Assembly (NCBI GenBank): GCA_963835775.1
Contig: CAWIHB010000020.1
Coordinates: 348,384-412,383, forward strand
DNA: 64,000 nucleotides
From: Palsa-504 sp963835775
GTDB taxonomy: Bacteria > Actinomycetota > Actinomycetes > Streptosporangiales > Streptosporangiaceae
Direction: 5' to 3'
Both the position numbers and the translations under genes were made by a program. Every line of letters begins with the position of its first letter. Position 1 is the stretch's first letter. Positions 1 through 6,328 of this stretch are shown one piece after another. The notes beneath the pieces were generated by a model. The model did no database searches. It had not been told where the DNA came from and saw only the letters and a list, made by a program, of their open reading frames with translations.

Positions 1-1
1 C

Positions 2-238
2 GCCCAGCTGTCCGACATCGAGGAGGTGTCGGCCTACCACGGCGACAACTACGAGGTGCTGGTGCACCGGTTCTTCCGCAAGGACCGCGCGGTGATGTTC
101 GACCTGGCCGGACCGGGCCATCGTGGCCGTCGACCTCGCACGGGTGGCCGCGGTCACCGACCGCATCGCCACCGACGTAGACGAACTCGCCCGGGCACGG
201 CGGGCCCAGGACCTGAGCACCGCCGCGGTGCTCCCTGA
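2..238 (+). CDS. Partial protein at left edge, possibly Tn3-type transposase fragment
   Basis: This frame is open from the window edge to a TGA at 236-238. Its first 36 or so codons read like real protein (SDIEEVSAYHGDNYEVLVHR, then FFRKDRAVMFDLA) and remind me of the central part of Tn3-family transposases. That is a recalled pattern, not a match I could check. After about position 106 the translation becomes Arg/Pro/Gly-rich and looks like a shadow of the next gene's frame. The real coding part therefore probably ends near 106, at a deletion or frameshift. A transposon remnant beside an arsenic operon would be unsurprising. Confidence 0.35.
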   Translation, partial: AQLSDIEEVSAYHGDNYEVLVHRFFRKDRAVMFDLAGPGHRGRRPRTGGRGHRPHRHRRRRTRPGTAGPGPEHRRGAP

Positions 239-434
239 CCCGCGGGCCGAACGCCGTCGGCGGCTGGCCGAGCCGGACCTGGAGTTCCGGGCCTTCTGCA
301 CCCGACGGCGGCTGCCCGCTTCATCGACCCCGCAACTGGAGCGGGCCTGGGACGCCTGGCAGGCCGAGCGATACCAGCGCGGCGAGATCAGCCAAAGGCC
401 CGGCTACACCGACAACCCGTTCCGGCCACGCTAA
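123..434 (+). CDS. Hypothetical protein, about 103 aa
   Basis: The GTG at 123 opens a 103-residue frame with normal actinobacterial third-position GC. The protein is Arg/Ala/Glu-rich and probably helical (VTDRIATDVDELARARRAQ) and ends NPFRPR. I do not recognise a family. The frame is open somewhat upstream of 123 (TWPDRAIVAVD), so the gene may be the 3' part of something longer whose 5' end was lost at the junction near 106. No good ribosome-binding site precedes the GTG, which supports truncation or coupling to the preceding frame. Confidence 0.45.
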   Translation: MAVDLARVAAVTDRIATDVDELARARRAQDLSTAAVLPDPRAERRRRLAEPDLEFRAFCTRRRLPASSTPQLERAWDAWQAERYQRGEISQRPGYTDNPFRPR

Positions 435-515
435 CGACCACCTCGTACCACAGCGCACGCCAGGGCAGTTCAGGAAACTGGACGCTTTAGCGGTGCTGAC
501 GGGTCCATTGTTACC

Positions 516-543
516 GGTACCTGGCAAGGGCCTGACCGGTACC
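516..543. terminator. Candidate terminator hairpin between convergent genes
   Basis: Two GGTACC hexamers, themselves part of ACCGGTACC repeats, flank a 16-nt loop with internal GG/CC pairing. They lie between the end of the 103-aa gene and the end of arsA, where a bidirectional terminator is expected. There is no T-run, so this is weak. Confidence 0.3.
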
Positions 544-561
544 AGCCGCGCCCCGAGTCCA

Positions 562-2331
562 TCAGTTACTCCAGGCGGGCTGGCGGGTGAGATTGGCCAG
601 TGCGGCGAGGCGTGTCTCCCCGGTGGGTTCGGTGGCGCGGAGGGGGACGAGGGCGATCTTGTCGGCCAGGGCGCTCACCTGCTGGATCGGCCCGGCCTCG
701 CTGGCAGCGCGTTGCCGGAGGAAAGGCGCCTGGGGGCGGGCGGCGCTGATGGAGTTGTTGATGACCCATGCCCAGGGATGGATACCCGCGCGTTCCAGGT
801 CTTCTTGCAGGCCCTGGGCTTCCAGGACCGGTGTGGTCTCGGCGAGGGTCACCAGGATGACCTTGGTCTGGGCTGGGTCCTGCAGGCGCATGAGGGGGGT
901 CGTGAAGTTCATCGAGCCTGCCATGTGGCGGGCGACCTCGCGGTGGTAGGAGCCGGTGGCGTCCAGCAGCAGCAGCGTGTGCCCGGTGGGTGCGGTGTCG
1001 ACGACGACGAACCGGCGCCTGGATTCGCTGAGCACCCTGGAGAACTGCTGGAAGACCGCGGTCTCCTCGGTGCAGGGGGACAGCAGGTCCTCGGCTAGGA
1101 CCGCTCGTCCGGCTTCGTCCAGGTCTTTGCCCTTCGTCGCCATCACGTGGTCGCGGTAGGCCTGGACTGCTGCGACGGGATCGATGCGGGAGACCTGCAG
1201 TCCGGCGACGGTGCCGTGCAGTGTCTGGGTGAGGTGCGCTGCCGGGTCGGTGGTGGTCAGGTGCACCTCGCGGCCCGCCTGGGCGAGCGCGACGGCGATG
1301 GCCGCGGCAATGGTGGTCTTGCCGACCCCGCCCTTGCCCATGCACATGACCAGTCCGTGACCGGCCTGCAGGATCTCGCTGACCAGGGTGGCCAGGGCCG
1401 CGTCGGGGAGATCCGGCGGCGGGGGCGCGCCGGCCCCGGCGGTCATGCTTGCGGGACTGAAGAGCGTGCTCAGTGCCTCCACGCCGACCATGTTCGCCGC
1501 CTTGAGGGGCAGGATGTCGCGCGGCAGGCCGGCGATCGCGGGCGGCATGGCGGCGAGTGCGCTGGCCTCCCTGGCCCGCACGGCCCGGGCGAGGTCGTCC
1601 TCACCGGTCGTCTGGGGCAGGACAGCGTTGATGATGAGGTACTGGCTAGTGATGCCGATCTGCCCGAGTTCACCGCTGGTGCGTTCGATCTCGGCCAGCG
1701 CCGAAGCCTGCGGGCGGCCGACCAGGACCATCCTCGTCTGGGCCGGGTCCTTCAGCGCGCCGACCGCCCGCGCGTACACGGCTTTCTGCTTCTCCAGGCC
1801 AGAGAGCGGGCCCAGGCAGGACGCGTCGCCCTTGCCCGCCGCCAGGAAGTCGGTCCACGACCCGGGAAGCTGCAGCAGTCGGATGGTATGCCCCGTCGGC
1901 GCGGTGTCGAAAACGATGTGGTCGTACCGGGCGGTCAGGTTCTCGTCGGCGAGCAGGGCGGTGAACTCATTGAACGAGGCGATCTCGGTCGTGCACGAAC
2001 CGGACAGCTGCTCGGTGATCGAGGCCAGCTCTTTGTCCGGGAGCAGCCCGCGTACCGGAGAGATGATCCGTTCGCGGTAGGCCTCAGCTGCCTGCCCGGG
2101 GTCGATCTCCAGCGCGGACAAGCCAGGCACCTGCTCGATCGAGGTGACGGTGTTGCCGATCGTGACGCCGAGCACCTGCCCGACGTTCGACGCCGGGTCG
2201 GTGCTGACCAGCAGCACCCGCTTGCCCCGGTGAGCCAGGTGCAGGGCCGTGGCGCAGGCGACGGAGGTCTTGCCGACCCCGCCCTTGCCGGTGAAGAACA
2301 CGAACCGTGGCGGGGCTTCCAGGAACTTCAT
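562..2331 (-). CDS. arsA: Arsenical pump-driving ATPase ArsA (tandem two-domain)
   Basis: ArsA is the cytosolic As(III)/Sb(III)-stimulated ATPase that energises the ArsB/Acr3 membrane pump and receives arsenite from ArsD. The 589-residue protein has two homologous halves, each with a deviant Walker A loop GKGGVGKT (near residues 15 and 330) and a DTAPTGHT motif. The three metalloid-binding cysteines of the family are present in SGSCTTE, DASCLGP and LSPCTEE. I place the start at ATG 2331 because AGGGATCGAG lies just upstream. An in-frame ATG at 2349 would overlap the arsD stop. It is the last gene of the arsR/arsD operon. The pump gene it should serve is only a fragment here. Confidence 0.93.
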   Translation of the reverse strand: MKFLEAPPRFVFFTGKGGVGKTSVACATALHLAHRGKRVLLVSTDPASNVGQVLGVTIGNTVTSIEQVPGLSALEIDPGQAAEAYRERIISPVRGLLPDKELASITEQLSGSCTTEIASFNEFTALLADENLTARYDHIVFDTAPTGHTIRLLQLPGSWTDFLAAGKGDASCLGPLSGLEKQKAVYARAVGALKDPAQTRMVLVGRPQASALAEIERTSGELGQIGITSQYLIINAVLPQTTGEDDLARAVRAREASALAAMPPAIAGLPRDILPLKAANMVGVEALSTLFSPASMTAGAGAPPPPDLPDAALATLVSEILQAGHGLVMCMGKGGVGKTTIAAAIAVALAQAGREVHLTTTDPAAHLTQTLHGTVAGLQVSRIDPVAAVQAYRDHVMATKGKDLDEAGRAVLAEDLLSPCTEETAVFQQFSRVLSESRRRFVVVDTAPTGHTLLLLDATGSYHREVARHMAGSMNFTTPLMRLQDPAQTKVILVTLAETTPVLEAQGLQEDLERAGIHPWAWVINNSISAARPQAPFLRQRAASEAGPIQQVSALADKIALVPLRATEPTGETRLAALANLTRQPAWSN

Positions 2332-2339
2332 CTCGATCC

Positions 2340-2726
2340 CTAGCAGCATCCAGTCGGGCCGCAGCTGCCGCCGGTTTCGGTCAACCCCAGCTCGGTGGCG
2401 CCCATCGGGGCTACCACGGCGCTGACCAGACCCGCGTAGCGGAGCAACTGAACCCGGGCCGGGTAGGTGCCGGTCATCACGGTCAGCCCGTCGACCATGG
2501 TCAGCGGCAGTCCCTCAGAGCCGGCCACCTCCAAGAAGGAGCGCACACTGTCATTCCCGGCAAAGGCGGCCGGATCGCTGGCCAGGTTGTGCCGGGAGAT
2601 GTCCGCGCCCAGGCCCCTGAGGTGATCGAAGTCGGCGGTGAACGTCACCAGGGCCTGGTCCAGGTCGGGGCCGCACACCCCGGTGCTGCAGCACAAGGCT
2701 GGTTCGTAGACATTGATCACGGGCAT
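2340..2726 (-). CDS. arsD: Arsenite metallochaperone ArsD
   Basis: ArsD binds cytosolic arsenite and hands it to ArsA; it also acts as a weak repressor in some operons. The 128-residue protein has the three conserved thiols at exactly the classic positions, Cys12-Cys13 and Cys18 (ALCCSTGVC), in a thioredoxin-like fold. The C-terminus adds further cysteines (GSCGPTGCC), seen in many ArsD proteins. The ATG at 2726 follows AGGAGA with good spacing. The gene ends at the start of arsA, so the two are probably co-translated. Confidence 0.93.
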   Translation of the reverse strand: MPVINVYEPALCCSTGVCGPDLDQALVTFTADFDHLRGLGADISRHNLASDPAAFAGNDSVRSFLEVAGSEGLPLTMVDGLTVMTGTYPARVQLLRYAGLVSAVVAPMGATELGLTETGGSCGPTGCC

Positions 2727-2751
2727 GGCATTCTCCTATCCGTCGGCCGGG

Positions 2752-2913
2752 TTAGCGTGCCTCGTCCTCGCCACGGGGTTTGAGACGGGTGGACACGCGA
2801 CTCCGGAACCTCCAGCAGATATCGACAAGCGTCGATGAATCGCGCAGCAGCCAGGCCAGCGCGGACATCACCGCCGGGCCGATCACCCAGTTGAGAACCA
2901 GCGAGACGGCTGG
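2752..2913 (-). pseudogene. Remnant of arsenite efflux pump gene acr3 (internal deletion)
   Basis: Between arsR and arsD the minus strand reads PAVSLVLNWVIGPAVMSALAWLLR before a basic tail and a TAA at 2754-2752. The segment SLVLNWVIGP followed by a hydrophobic stretch is characteristic of Acr3-type arsenite permeases. Only about 24 residues of the transporter remain, followed by about 29 residues ending RLKPRGEDEAR, which could be the original C-terminal tail or out-of-frame sequence. A full Acr3 is about 350-400 aa with ten membrane segments, so most of the gene is deleted. There is no usable start codon at the 5' side, where an in-frame TGA lies just upstream. Confidence 0.7.
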
Positions 2914-2915
2914 TG

Positions 2916-3275
2916 TCAGTCACCGCACACCCCCTCACCGTCGTCCTGGCATGGCGACCCGCGCCGCCCGGTGAGGACCCGTTCGCCGGGCAGCGGCACG
3001 CCCGCCGCGGACGCCTGCGCCCACAACGCGGCGAACCCGTCACCGTCGAGGCGGTAATCAATCCAGCGCCCCCGTCGGGCCGCGGTCACCAGGCCCGCGT
3101 CGCGCAGCACGCGCAGGTGATAGGACAGCAGGTTCGCCGCCACCGGCACCTTCTCCTGCAGGTCACACACGCACCGCCCGCCCCCGGCCAGCACGCCCAG
3201 GATGCGCAGCCGCACCGGGTCGGCCAGCGCGGCGAGGCGGGCCGTCAGTTCAACCGGGCTCGATTCAATAACCAT
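2916..3275 (-). CDS. arsR: ArsR/SmtB-family metalloregulator
   Basis: A winged-helix repressor of the ars operon. Residues ELTARLAALADPVRLRILGVL form the N-terminal helices, and LLSYHLRVLRDAGLVTAARRGRW is the recognition helix and wing. The As(III) site is represented by GGRCVCDL (Cys-x-Cys); the third Cys of the E. coli type is replaced by Gln, so a C-terminal Cys (SPCQDD or VCGD) may complete the site. I prefer the ATG at 3275, giving 119 aa. A GTG at 3338 in the same frame would add a Cys-containing 21-residue leader and put the palindromic operator inside the gene. The next gene downstream is the acr3 remnant. Confidence 0.88.
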   Translation of the reverse strand: MVIESSPVELTARLAALADPVRLRILGVLAGGGRCVCDLQEKVPVAANLLSYHLRVLRDAGLVTAARRGRWIDYRLDGDGFAALWAQASAAGVPLPGERVLTGRRGSPCQDDGEGVCGD

Positions 3276-3279
3276 TGAA
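3264..3279. promoter_or_regulatory. ArsR operator candidate, perfect 6-4-6 inverted repeat
   Basis: TTCAAT-AACC-ATTGAA is a perfect inverted repeat that overlaps the preferred arsR start codon. ArsR-family operators of the ATTCAA/TTGAAT type are well known. The position suggests a leaderless or very short-leader transcript, with repressor blocking the start region. Confidence 0.6.
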
Positions 3280-3586
3280 GTATTCACGGTTGCGACGGTA
3301 TGCCCTGCGGGGCACACGGCGGCCGGGCCGTTGGTCACCAGTGCACCGGCCGTAAGTCCTGCCTTCGCCCGCCGGGCGGTTAGCGGCCGGTGACCCGTTT
3401 CTCACCGGCGCCCGTGATCGCCGGCCGGGGCGGGCCTGCGGTGCCGCGGCGATCGCCGCAGGTGCCGGGCGAAGACGGGGAAACCGCCCGTCAACTCAGC
3501 CGCTTAGCGTAACTCGCTGTTCCATCGTTCCTCGAGGGCCGTCGACTTCAGCACCCTAGGCCTCGCCGCCTGACCCAGCCCGCCGA
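3280..3586. other. Intergenic region without a recognised gene
   Basis: Apart from a possible GTG start for a longer arsR at 3338, I see no convincing gene, RNA or repeat here. The sequence is GC-rich with short frames only. It separates the arsenic operon from the recombinase locus and may include the arsR promoter. Confidence 0.5.
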
Positions 3587-3686
3587 CTCAGCGGATAAGT
3601 GTGATTATCCGCTGAGACCGGCTATGATCTCAGCGGATAACGACGTTTTCAGCAGGGTGGAAGCCGGGGCGGAACTCAGCGGATAA
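3587..3686. repeat. Four-copy 12-bp repeat array with lox/dif-like palindrome
   Basis: The 12-mer CTCAGCGGATAA occurs at 3587-3598, inverted at 3605-3616, and direct at 3629-3640 and 3675-3686. The first two copies make a perfect 12-6-12 palindrome, the geometry of a tyrosine-recombinase core site. The other two single copies resemble arm or operator sites, the last one ending just before the TAAGGAG ribosome-binding site of the next gene. A tyrosine recombinase lies about 430 bp downstream. Confidence 0.75.
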
Positions 3687-3698
3687 TAAGGAGCGGCC

Positions 3699-4117
3699 AT
3701 GAGCGAGGCCAAGTCTTACGCCGAGTTCGGGATTCCTGCGCCGGCGCCGTGCCCGTCCTGGTGCGCGGGGTTCCACGTCGGTTCCGACGTCGGGCCCGGC
3801 CGCGCGGTGGATCTTTCACGGCGCCAGTGCCATCGGCGGGGCCGTCCGGGCCCACGGGGGAGTCGGTCAGCGTCGGCATGAACTGGACCGAGCGCTTCGC
3901 CGATGGCGCGTGGCAGCCCCTGCGGGACAAGGACGTCGTCGTCTTCCTGCAGGCCGGGGCGCAGTACATCGCGATCGAGGCCACAGAGCGGAACATGGCC
4001 GGCCTGGCCGCGATCGCCCGGCTGATCTCACCCGAAGTCGATGACCGGGCCCGGCAGCTCGCCCGGCTGATGGAAGAGACCAGCACCCGGCAGGCCGGGT
4101 CAGTCGGCGCCCGGTGA
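3699..4117 (+). pseudogene. Small CPSWC-motif protein gene with a frameshift
   Basis: The ATG at 3699 follows TAAGGAG. The first frame starts well (MSEAKSYAEFGIPAPAPCPS, then WCAGFHVGSDVG) but ends at 3881 in an Arg-rich tail. The second frame becomes protein-like from about 3820 (ESVSVGMNWTERFADG, then PLRDKDVVVFLQAGAQYIAI) and runs to 4117. The two parts together look like one roughly 140-residue actinobacterial protein, with a CPSWC...H segment (DUF6907-like by recollection) followed by a conserved C-terminal domain. A one-base indel near 3790-3830 is likely. Re-initiation at ATG 3878 could still give the C-terminal part. The end overlaps the recombinase start (GTGA), suggesting one operon. 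Confidence 0.55.
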
Positions 4118-5013
4118 CCGCGCCCGTCGTCCCGCTGCGGGCCGCCGCCGACGTCGCAGAGGCCGCCGACGCGGCGCTCGCCGTGGTGAGCCGGCACCTC
4201 GACCGGTGCAAGCTGGCGGCCCGCACCGTCCGGGCTTACAAGCGGCAGGCCGGCGCGTACGCCGCCTGGCTGGCCGCCAACGCCGGTGCCCACGGCGACG
4301 CGTTCGCGGACCTGGTAGGCGCCGAGGGCGCCGTCACCGCCTGGAAGCGGGACATGCTCGCCGCCAGGTCCAGCCCGGCGACGGTCAACCAGGCACTGGC
4401 CGCCGTCACGCTGATGTACGAGCAGGCTGGCCTTCGGATCTCCCTGAAGCGCGTCCGCATTCCCAGGCCCGGTGAGCCCGACGCGCTCACCCGGTCGCAG
4501 GAGGCCGCGCTCCGCCGCGCGGCCGCCCGCCGCGGCCCTCGTGACGCCGCGATCGTCGCGGTGCTGCTGGACACCGGCGCGCGAGTCGAGGAGTGCGTCC
4601 GCCTGGACGTCGAGGACTTCGCGATCACCGCCCGCACCGGCGAGGTCCGCCTGCACGGCAAAGGCGACGAAGTCCGCTACGCCCCGTTGGCCCGCCGCGC
4701 CCGCAACCTGGTCTCAGCTTGGCTGGACGTGCGCGGCCGCCACCCCGGGCCGATCTGGACCGGGCAGCGCGGCCCGCTCACCATCTCCGGCATCACCCAG
4801 GTCGTGCTCGCCGCCGGCGGGGACGCCGGCATCCCCGGCCTTCGGCCCCACCGCGCCCGGCACACTTTCGCCACACGGCTCCGTCAGGGCGGGGCCGACC
4901 CTGCCCAGGTCCAGGCGCTGCTCGGACACGCCTCTCTCGACACCGCGGCCAGGTACTTCAGAGCCGGGTCAGCCGAGAACACCGAAGTCATCGAACGAGT
5001 CTTCAGCGACTAA
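4114..5013 (+). CDS. Tyrosine recombinase / phage-type integrase
   Basis: A 299-residue site-specific recombinase of the lambda-Int/XerC fold. The N-terminal SAM-like core-binding domain spans about residues 20-110 (HLDRCKLAARTVRAYKRQ). The catalytic domain contains Arg157 (TGARVEE), Lys183 (HGKGDEVR), His246-x-x-Arg249 (PHRARH), His272 (LLGHASL) and the nucleophile Tyr281 (ARYFR), so it looks active. GTG 4114 overlaps the upstream stop. It is XerC-sized, without a long arm-binding domain. The upstream palindrome at 3587-3616 is a plausible recombination core. Alternative: a stand-alone integrase of a decayed element. Confidence 0.9.
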   Translation: MTAPVVPLRAAADVAEAADAALAVVSRHLDRCKLAARTVRAYKRQAGAYAAWLAANAGAHGDAFADLVGAEGAVTAWKRDMLAARSSPATVNQALAAVTLMYEQAGLRISLKRVRIPRPGEPDALTRSQEAALRRAAARRGPRDAAIVAVLLDTGARVEECVRLDVEDFAITARTGEVRLHGKGDEVRYAPLARRARNLVSAWLDVRGRHPGPIWTGQRGPLTISGITQVVLAAGGDAGIPGLRPHRARHTFATRLRQGGADPAQVQALLGHASLDTAARYFRAGSAENTEVIERVFSD

Positions 5014-5065
5014 CAGGCCGCTGACCAGCCCACTGCCGCTTTCCGCCGTACTTGGTCTGCCCCCG

Positions 5066-5209
5066 CTGTTCGTGCACCAGAGCCGCTTCGACGAGGTGGT
5101 CGGCGGCGTCGCCGAGATCGCCAAGGGCATCCAGCTGGGCTCCGGGATGGAAGCCGGCACCCAGATGGGCCCGCTGGTATCCGAGGAGCAGCTTCAGCGG
5201 GTCACCGGC
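5066..5209 (+). pseudogene. Aldehyde dehydrogenase fragment
   Basis: Forty-eight codons read LFVHQSRFDEVVGGVAEIAK followed by GIQLGSGMEAGTQMGPLVSE and EQLQRVTG. This is the segment just after the catalytic Cys region of NAD(P)-dependent aldehyde dehydrogenases (IFDEVVERV...G.QMGPLVS). No start, catalytic region or C-terminus is present. Its left boundary is about 50 bp after the recombinase stop, so it probably marks a recombination or deletion scar. Confidence 0.7.
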
Positions 5210-5215
5210 ACTGCA

Positions 5216-5249
5216 GAAGCGGGGGCCGGGCTGGCCGGGCCCCCGCTTC
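5216..5249 (+). terminator. Strong 12-bp stem hairpin
   Basis: GAAGCGGGGGCC pairs perfectly with GGCCCCCGCTTC around a 10-nt loop. It lies directly after the aldehyde dehydrogenase scrap and could end transcription from the recombinase gene. The following GCCTTTCC is only weakly T-rich. Confidence 0.6.
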
Positions 5250-5633
5250 GCCTTTCCACCTTTCCAGGTGTTACCGGCTTGGGCATTTGGATTTCGCCTC
5301 AGACATTTGCCAAATTACGCATCCGGAGCGCCGCCGTCGGCTGGCCGGCGAACCCAGCGGCTCGCCCGGCCGCAGGACGGCCGAATAGTGAGGCAGTCCC
5401 GGTCGGACCGGTGTGTCCCCTGCTTCTGGCCATGGTCATCTCGTGACTTGGCCAAGGCGCGATCGCGTATGGTGTGAGTGGCAAATGCCGCTGGCCAGAG
5501 ACTCTGGTCAGCGTTGGCGAGCATCTGCTGAGGGGACTGAGAGACCCATGCCTGCCGGCCAGCCGCGCTGGAGGCTGTGCTACGCCGCCGGGCAGTTCAG
5601 CATGCGGCCGAGTCCTCCGCAGGGAGACTAGCC
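5250..5633. other. Leader region of the XRE regulator gene
   Basis: No gene is convincing here. The interval has a GATCGC palindrome (GCGCGATCGCG, near 5458-5468) followed by TATGGT, with TGACTT about 18 bp earlier at 5442; this could be the promoter of the regulator that starts at 5634. Base composition becomes less GC-rich toward the regulator. Confidence 0.35.
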
Positions 5634-6302
5634 GTGGCCACCAGTCCGACCGTACGTCAACGCGAATTGGGGAAGCGGCTCAGAGAGCTGCGCAATCAGC
5701 ACGAGCTTACCGTAGAAGACGTTGCGGAGAAGCTGCTGTGCTCCGCCGCCAAAATTAGCCGTTTGGAAACAGGCGCCCGTCGCCCTAATCCACGTGACGT
5801 CCGCGACTTGTGCGCCCTATACGGCGTGGACGACGCTACCGCAGCTGAATTCATGCAGCTGGCCCGACAGGCCCGTGAGCAGGTCTGGTGGACTCAGTAT
5901 TCAGATCTGAAACTCGATACTCTGCTTGGATTCGAACAAGATGCAATAGCCATCACGAATTATACGATGTATTATATCCCGGCTTTGTTGCAGATCGAAG
6001 AATACACGCGAACGGTTATCAGGGCCATTGCGCCGAAAATGGATCCGGAAATATTTCATGGGCGGGTTGAGGTCCGCATGCGGCGCCAGAAGCTAGTGCT
6101 CGAGAAGGAGCACCCGCCGCGCTACCGGGTCCTGGTTGACGAAGGAGTGCTGCACAGGCGGGTCGGAGGGTCGCCTGTCATGGCTGCTCAGCTGGCGAAT
6201 GTCCTGCAGGCTGAGCAAGCCGGCCAGGTGACTGTCCAGATCGTGCCTTTCGATATCGGAGCGCACGCGGCGCAGGACAGCAATTTTATTTACTTCGAGT
6301 TT

Positions 6303-6321
6303 CAGGGCTCCTGACATAGCG
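6303..6321 (+). repeat. IS left inverted repeat
   Basis: Nineteen bases starting CAGGGCTCC, matched by the right end with one mismatch. The AGTTT target copy lies immediately to its left. Confidence 0.9.
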
Positions 6322-6328
6322 CAAAAGT

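Noticed and set aside
562..2343. Long plus-strand frames opposite arsA
   Set aside because: They are Gly/Ala/Arg/Val-rich mirror frames typical of high-GC DNA; the minus strand has clear ArsA motifs.
2717..3061. Minus-strand 114-residue frame between arsR and arsD
   Set aside because: Arg/Pro-rich composition; the neighbouring frame with Acr3-like sequence explains the region better.
3587..3686. CRISPR or iteron-type plasmid origin
   Set aside because: Only four copies, one inverted, irregular spacing, no Rep gene; a recombinase or operator function fits better.
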